64,000 bases of DNA from Alviniconcha marisindica (lineage: Eukaryota; Mollusca; Gastropoda; Provannidae). Below the pieces are notes generated by a model. The model ran no database searches. It saw only the letters and a program-made list of their open reading frames with translations, and was not told the origin of the DNA. Where the stretch lies: assembly GCA_018857735.1 (NCBI GenBank), contig JABMCL010000882.1, positions 655,001 through 719,000 of the forward strand. The letters are read 5' to 3'. A program made the position numbers and the translations under genes. Shown piece by piece: positions 60,347 to 64,000 of this stretch. The number at the start of each line of letters is the position of its first letter. Position 1 is the first letter of the stretch.

Positions 60347-61652
60347 AAGGCAACATCCAAAAAGTTCACCTAAAGTTCACATAATTTATGCATTTTATAA
60401 ACAAAGATTAGAATAATATAAATAACGCCAAACAAGACAGTTCTCATTCCATCTATTATATATATATAATTATTACATTCTAATTAAAAAATACCAAAAC
60501 TTACGGGCAGCTCCCTGGTACACCTTAGGATTGGATCCTCTTCTGATGAACTCCATACTGATTCTGCAAAACTCTCGCACAACTGCAATAAAGATGGATT
60601 TTACATGAATCAGAAATGATAACCAATTCTCTTACCAAATCATATCTCTTCAACAGTTACAAACTCATCTTGTCAGGTTCCTTTGAATTTGAAGAAATAA
60701 AGATAAAGACTGGCAGCCAGTTTACTAAACTACTATGCTGCTTTTAACAATCTAACTGTCAGCCTGCCAACTACATCTAATTAAGTAACAGCATTAAAAA
60801 TTACTGATACAAAATAACTGAGTGACTGAGAACATAAGATTTCTCCACCCTCTAAGGAATTTACCAAAATAAAAACCTCAGCCTCCTAGTCCTAATCCAA
60901 TAATTCTAATTGATAATTTTTTTAATATTTTTTTATTTTCATTACACACATGCTCAGAAAAAGGTTGATGAATTTTGTCAACTGGTAACTTTATTGTATT
61001 TTTTAAAATGAGATACTTGTCAGTGAGACTTGTCTCAATGGCAGTAGACTGCTGGAAAACGATATAAATATTACACTTCAATCCCCACCCCACCCCACTG
61101 CACCAGTAGACATCCAGGATTTGTTGTTGCTGTTTTTCGTACATTTTTGTTAATAATTACCAAGTCTTTCCATGGTAACACTTTAAGTACACTGAGCTTG
61201 TTGCTTCATAATGGATTCAGAAGGCACCAAGCAGTTTTACTTTACATGTCTGCACCATCATCATCATGAGATTGGACCAGTGTTTTGTCAAGCCTGACAG
61301 AGTTTTCCAAACATGCATTTTAGGCAAAAGCTAATTTGACTCTATGCCAATCATTTCAGAGCTGATTGACGTATGATCTGAGGAATCATCATCTGAGCAT
61401 GGCCGAGTGGTGAAGGCGCTGGACTCAGGATTGAGAGATTGCAGGTTCAGTCCCAGCAGCTTCACTCTCCCCTCCTTAGTCTCAGGGTGATACACTGATA
61501 CAGTAATAGGTGCGGAGTCTAGTCCTCTGGATGGGTAACAAGACTATGGTTGCCAATGCTACAAGAACGCAGATATTGAGTGTCGAGTGACTTACGAGAG
61601 AGAGAAAGAATGAATGAATGAATAAACTGTATTTTACGAGGGGGGGGGGGGG

Positions 61653-61722
<70 letters not shown>

Positions 61723-61999
61723 CTTGCAACAGAATACTAAATCCTCAAAGCGTCCTAACTCGGGTTCGGGATTACGTTTGCTACAATTTTTTGAGTGTTG
61801 TACACCTAAGTTTGTGCTTTCTCTCTCCCTCCAAATTGTATTCATTCTTTCCGAGTGGGCGTGTTTCGACAGTCGTCCGACGACTGGCTACGTATAATTT
61901 GGCTGCAACTGTTTGTTAAAAAGCATATTTACCGTCAATGTCAACCTGACTCAAAAACGCCAGGTGTTCCTTGTGTGAATCTTCTAAAACAAGCAACAT
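56244..61999 (-). CDS. COMMD2, complete, five exons
   Basis: COMM domain-containing protein 2, a subunit of the COMMD/CCC (Commander) endosomal sorting complex. Exons: 61999-61933 (ATG), 60582-60505, 60080-59998, 58092-57919 and 56441-56244 (TAG). Phases agree at every join and the product is 199 residues, the length of human COMMD2. Diagnostic stretches are MLLVLEDSHKEHLAFLSQVD, ETVQHGVEGMMYLLSESSKL, FQDSIITLGFSEEL and, in the C-terminal COMM domain, LQWRFDVQLASRSLR and LLQTDPVNLIHL with a CRRITRNIK end. No signal peptide or membrane segment is seen. Intron 3 holds a 46-bp array of acceptor copies, intron 2 a single acceptor duplicate, and intron 4 an 84-bp array. Confidence 0.96.
56480..56815. 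repeat. 84-bp tandem array, four copies, just upstream of COMMD2 exon 5
   Basis: The unit is GTGTTTTAGTTTAGAATCAG, AGATTACTTCTGAAGTATCA, TTATAACACCCTTATATTTC, CTCTGAAGATGACGTGTGGC, TGCT. On the minus strand it contains TTCTAAACTAAAACACAG, a branch-point-like string plus AG. The proximal copy places that string about 50 nt before the true acceptor at 56442. Confidence 0.9.
56816..57918. other. COMMD2 intron 4, remaining sequence
   Basis: 57237-57260 shares CCTGGGTAAGGCACAGCAG with the SINE at 34930. No exon-like open frame with splice sites is seen. Confidence 0.4.
58093..59262 (-). repeat. 46-bp tandem array of the COMMD2 exon 4 3' splice site, about 24 extra copies
   Basis: On the minus strand the unit is CCGAGTGTTGGTTTCTGCTC, TCCCTTTCAG, CTGAACGAGATTTATT: polypyrimidine tract, AG and the first ~11 bases of exon 4 (CTGAACGAGAT). 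Variants of the acceptor are CCCTCTCAG and CCCTCTTTAG; essentially all keep AG. The true acceptor is the last one met by the transcript, at 58093. Copies near it are the most diverged (58110-58370), those farther upstream the most uniform. Confidence 0.95.
60161..60290 (-). repeat. Tandem duplicate of the COMMD2 exon 3 acceptor region
   Basis: CACCCAGCTTTTCTGAAGCA at 60069 (exon 3 start plus acceptor) recurs as CACCCAGCTTCTCTGAAGCA at 60189, offset 120 bp. The following ~90 bp (ATCAGAGTGGTC, GAGAACAGAA, AATTACATGT) also recur. The copy keeps TGCTTCAG, so a second acceptor exists at 60201. A CA tract lies at 60310-60346. Confidence 0.88.
60583..61394. other. COMMD2 intron 1, right part
   Basis: AT-rich, no exon or repeat recognised. 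An A/T-run region lies at 60900-60960. Confidence 0.4.
61395..61635 (+). mobile_element. tRNA-derived SINE, third family
   Basis: A plus-strand tRNA-like head contains box A-like TGGCCGAGTGGTGAAGGCG and box B-like GGTTCAGTCCC, resembling a type II (Leu/Ser-like) tRNA. A body with GGAGTCTAGTCCTCTGGATG follows and it ends in AATGAATGAATGAATA. It is inserted in COMMD2 intron 1, antisense to the gene. Confidence 0.75.
61637..61722. repeat. G-run and (GA)n microsatellite
   Basis: G17 is followed by about 34 GA dinucleotides, a pure homopurine tract able to form a triplex. It sits directly behind the SINE tail. Confidence 0.95.
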
Positions 62000-62263
62000 C
62001 TCGACTGCAAAATAGACTAGCAAATTCTGAGACTGCAGTGATTTGACAGAGAGATCGCCACCGGAAGTGCATAAAGCTAACGACACTGCACTAAAATCGA
62101 ACAATTTGCGAATAAATCAGAGGCAAACTTTCTTGTGTGCCTCTACCAGACTCTGCTAACTGTTTTGTCCGGACCAGTGGGCAACATTTCAATTTAGATC
62201 AATAGAGCATGGTCAACATAAGATTTTATGCTACTTCCCCCACCCTCCCGGGTACACAGACAT

Positions 62264-62323
<60 letters not shown>

Positions 62324-64000
62324 CATACACACACACACACACACACACAAATTGTTTTGTTTCTTTGGAGTTTGGATTGATGATTTATGGATTTCCCTAC
62401 AAACACCCAGATCTATATTTATTTCTGATCATTTAAAGAAAGACAGAAACACAGCTCACCTGCGTGAACTCACTCGTGCCCACACGACTCATAAATACAT
62501 CATAATTCAAGCGCACGCACAAGAAATGATGAGACTTAAATTATTTTTTATACAAGTTCCTTTTTTTCCAAAAAGTTTTTATTATGAACTTGTGATAAGA
62601 ATGTAGATAAAGACAACAATGTTCAAGGGTGATATGACCAGTGAGGGCATTAAAACCAAACAGATCAATCAAGCAAAACAAAACTGATATCACTTCATCA
62701 ATCAGAAAGTAGAAATCATGTGATTATATCAAGCACTGTATGCAAGTGATGACAAACGTGAAGTTACTTTTGGCCATGCAGAGTCATTAATTTCACTTTG
62801 CCAAGTCATTTGTTGGACTTCGAAAACCAATGCCACCGCAAATCATGCACTTGTTGTGCATCAGTTGTATGGTTTGTATGACCATAAAACAGAGGATTCC
62901 TGGCTACCTATCACCCAAGCACTTATCTAATCATAATATCAAAATAATTATTCCATGTGAAAAACCTGAACAATGGCTGCCATTTATTTTTATTTTTTTA
63001 CAAGCTAAAGTGTAGCAACGAATGATTAGTGGATTCTGAAATTAAAACTTAGTAGGTGCTTTAAGCCCAGTCATTGACAGAAAGAGATATCAACTGCAAT
63101 CAAATGAGGTAAATCACAATCTGAATCATATAATATCTAAATGCTGAATCTGACTCAAATCACTGTGTACTCCATCAGTCAACACAGCACTACATGGCGG
63201 ACAGATGGAAAGCTTGTGAGGATAGAGGCAGGGCTTAGAGCTCTGTGGAACCCTCAGTACAATGACAATAGGTTTTCTGTGTGAACTTGTCATTTAAAAA
63301 GGCGTTTGTTCACACAGGTGATATCAGAGCTCAGGAGCTGTGTGAAAGTCGGGAGGACGTCCTGGGCTTCCGTCCCTAATAAACCTACGGTTTCTGTGGA
63401 TGTAAAGCAACACTTCAACAACAGGCAATATATTTGGTGTAAAAAAAGAAGATTGATACAGCTACACGTCAAAACCCAAGGTACATTTGCCAGGAGGTAA
63501 AAAAAAAAGACGCTATTATTAGTATTAAGAGACCTGCCTCCTCTAGCTTTTGAACAACCGAATGATATCAAGCAGGATTAAAGTTTGGATATTCTAAATG
63601 ACAGAGGCCTGGCTAGGGTCCACCATCCCTGGACAGTTGGGATCTGTGATCCAATGGACAACCAAGATTCAAAATGCTGCATGTATGACACCAAGACAGC
63701 TCCCATGGTCAAACACATTTACACACAACAGATGACTAATTCCACTTGCAGAACACAAATCACTGATCATGGAGGTGGGCTGTCTGTTTTCATTCACAAT
63801 CACATTCAGCATGTTACTCTGAAACTGGCACCAATTATTCATGGGTGTCTGTCACAAAAAGAGGAGATTTTCTAGAAATATCCACCTTGTGTGTGGGTGT
63901 CCTCTTTTTTACATAGGCATTTTAATGATAGTACAATTTCGTTTACTTCTTTATTCTTTTTTCTGTTATCATTATTTGTAACTCTTTACACATTTTTACA
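62000..64000. other. Upstream of COMMD2; intergenic with (CA)n and one SINE tail
   Basis: The COMMD2 5' UTR and promoter should lie just right of 61999; no TATA box is evident. CA repeats lie at 62264-62349. A plus-oriented SINE-like copy with a single tail is at 63325-63415 (GAGCTCAGGAGCTGTGTGAA, GTCCCTAATAAACC, GATGTAAAGCAACAC). No further gene is recognised. Confidence 0.5.

Noticed and set aside
61637..61722. Regulatory GAGA element
   Set aside because: A pure (GA)n run directly behind a SINE tail is more simply a slippage microsatellite.
63585..63875. 96-codon plus-strand open frame
   Set aside because: No similarity was recognised and no splice or promoter context is visible. It could be an exon, but I cannot support it.

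Overview
This window is animal nuclear DNA. It holds intron-rich genes with GT-AG splice sites, dense dinucleotide microsatellites, many minisatellites and several families of short retroposons. The repeat types (tRNA-headed SINEs and short tail-only elements) and protein similarities suggest a lophotrochozoan, most likely a gastropod mollusc; that placement is an inference. I see no bacterial, viral or CRISPR feature.

Four protein-coding genes could be assembled by hand, all on the minus strand. In transcription order along the minus strand they are: (1) COMMD2, complete, five exons, 61999 to 56244, 199 codons; (2) CENPI (centromere protein I / Mis6), apparently complete, 18 exons, 53727 (or 53844) to 38121, about 723 codons; (3) an uncharacterised multi-exon gene, 33811 to 23212, with at least eight phase-compatible exons, whose family looks transposon-related; (4) a DGAT2/MOGAT-family acyltransferase, 4773 to 186, 5' portion only, with the C-terminal exons beyond the left edge. 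Every exon join reported was checked for codon phase.

Between the genes are repeat-rich stretches. 5-23 kb holds at least seven tandem arrays, a dozen SINE-like copies and long CA/CG microsatellites. 33.8-37.5 kb and 53.8-56.2 kb are quieter intergenic DNA. 62-64 kb carries one microsatellite and one SINE tail.

The most striking feature is a recurring association between tandem duplication and exon edges. In the acyltransferase gene the 3' end of an exon plus its 5' splice site is repeated about 30 times at an 84-bp period. In COMMD2 the 3' splice site of exon 4, with its polypyrimidine tract, is repeated about 24 more times at a 46-bp period. Smaller duplications of exon edges, or whole exons, occur in COMMD2 exon 3, CENPI exon 12, the terminal CENPI exon, two exons of the uncharacterised gene and the first identified acyltransferase exon. 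The genes therefore sit in thickets of decoy splice sites. I regard this as the best candidate for a previously undescribed phenomenon here.
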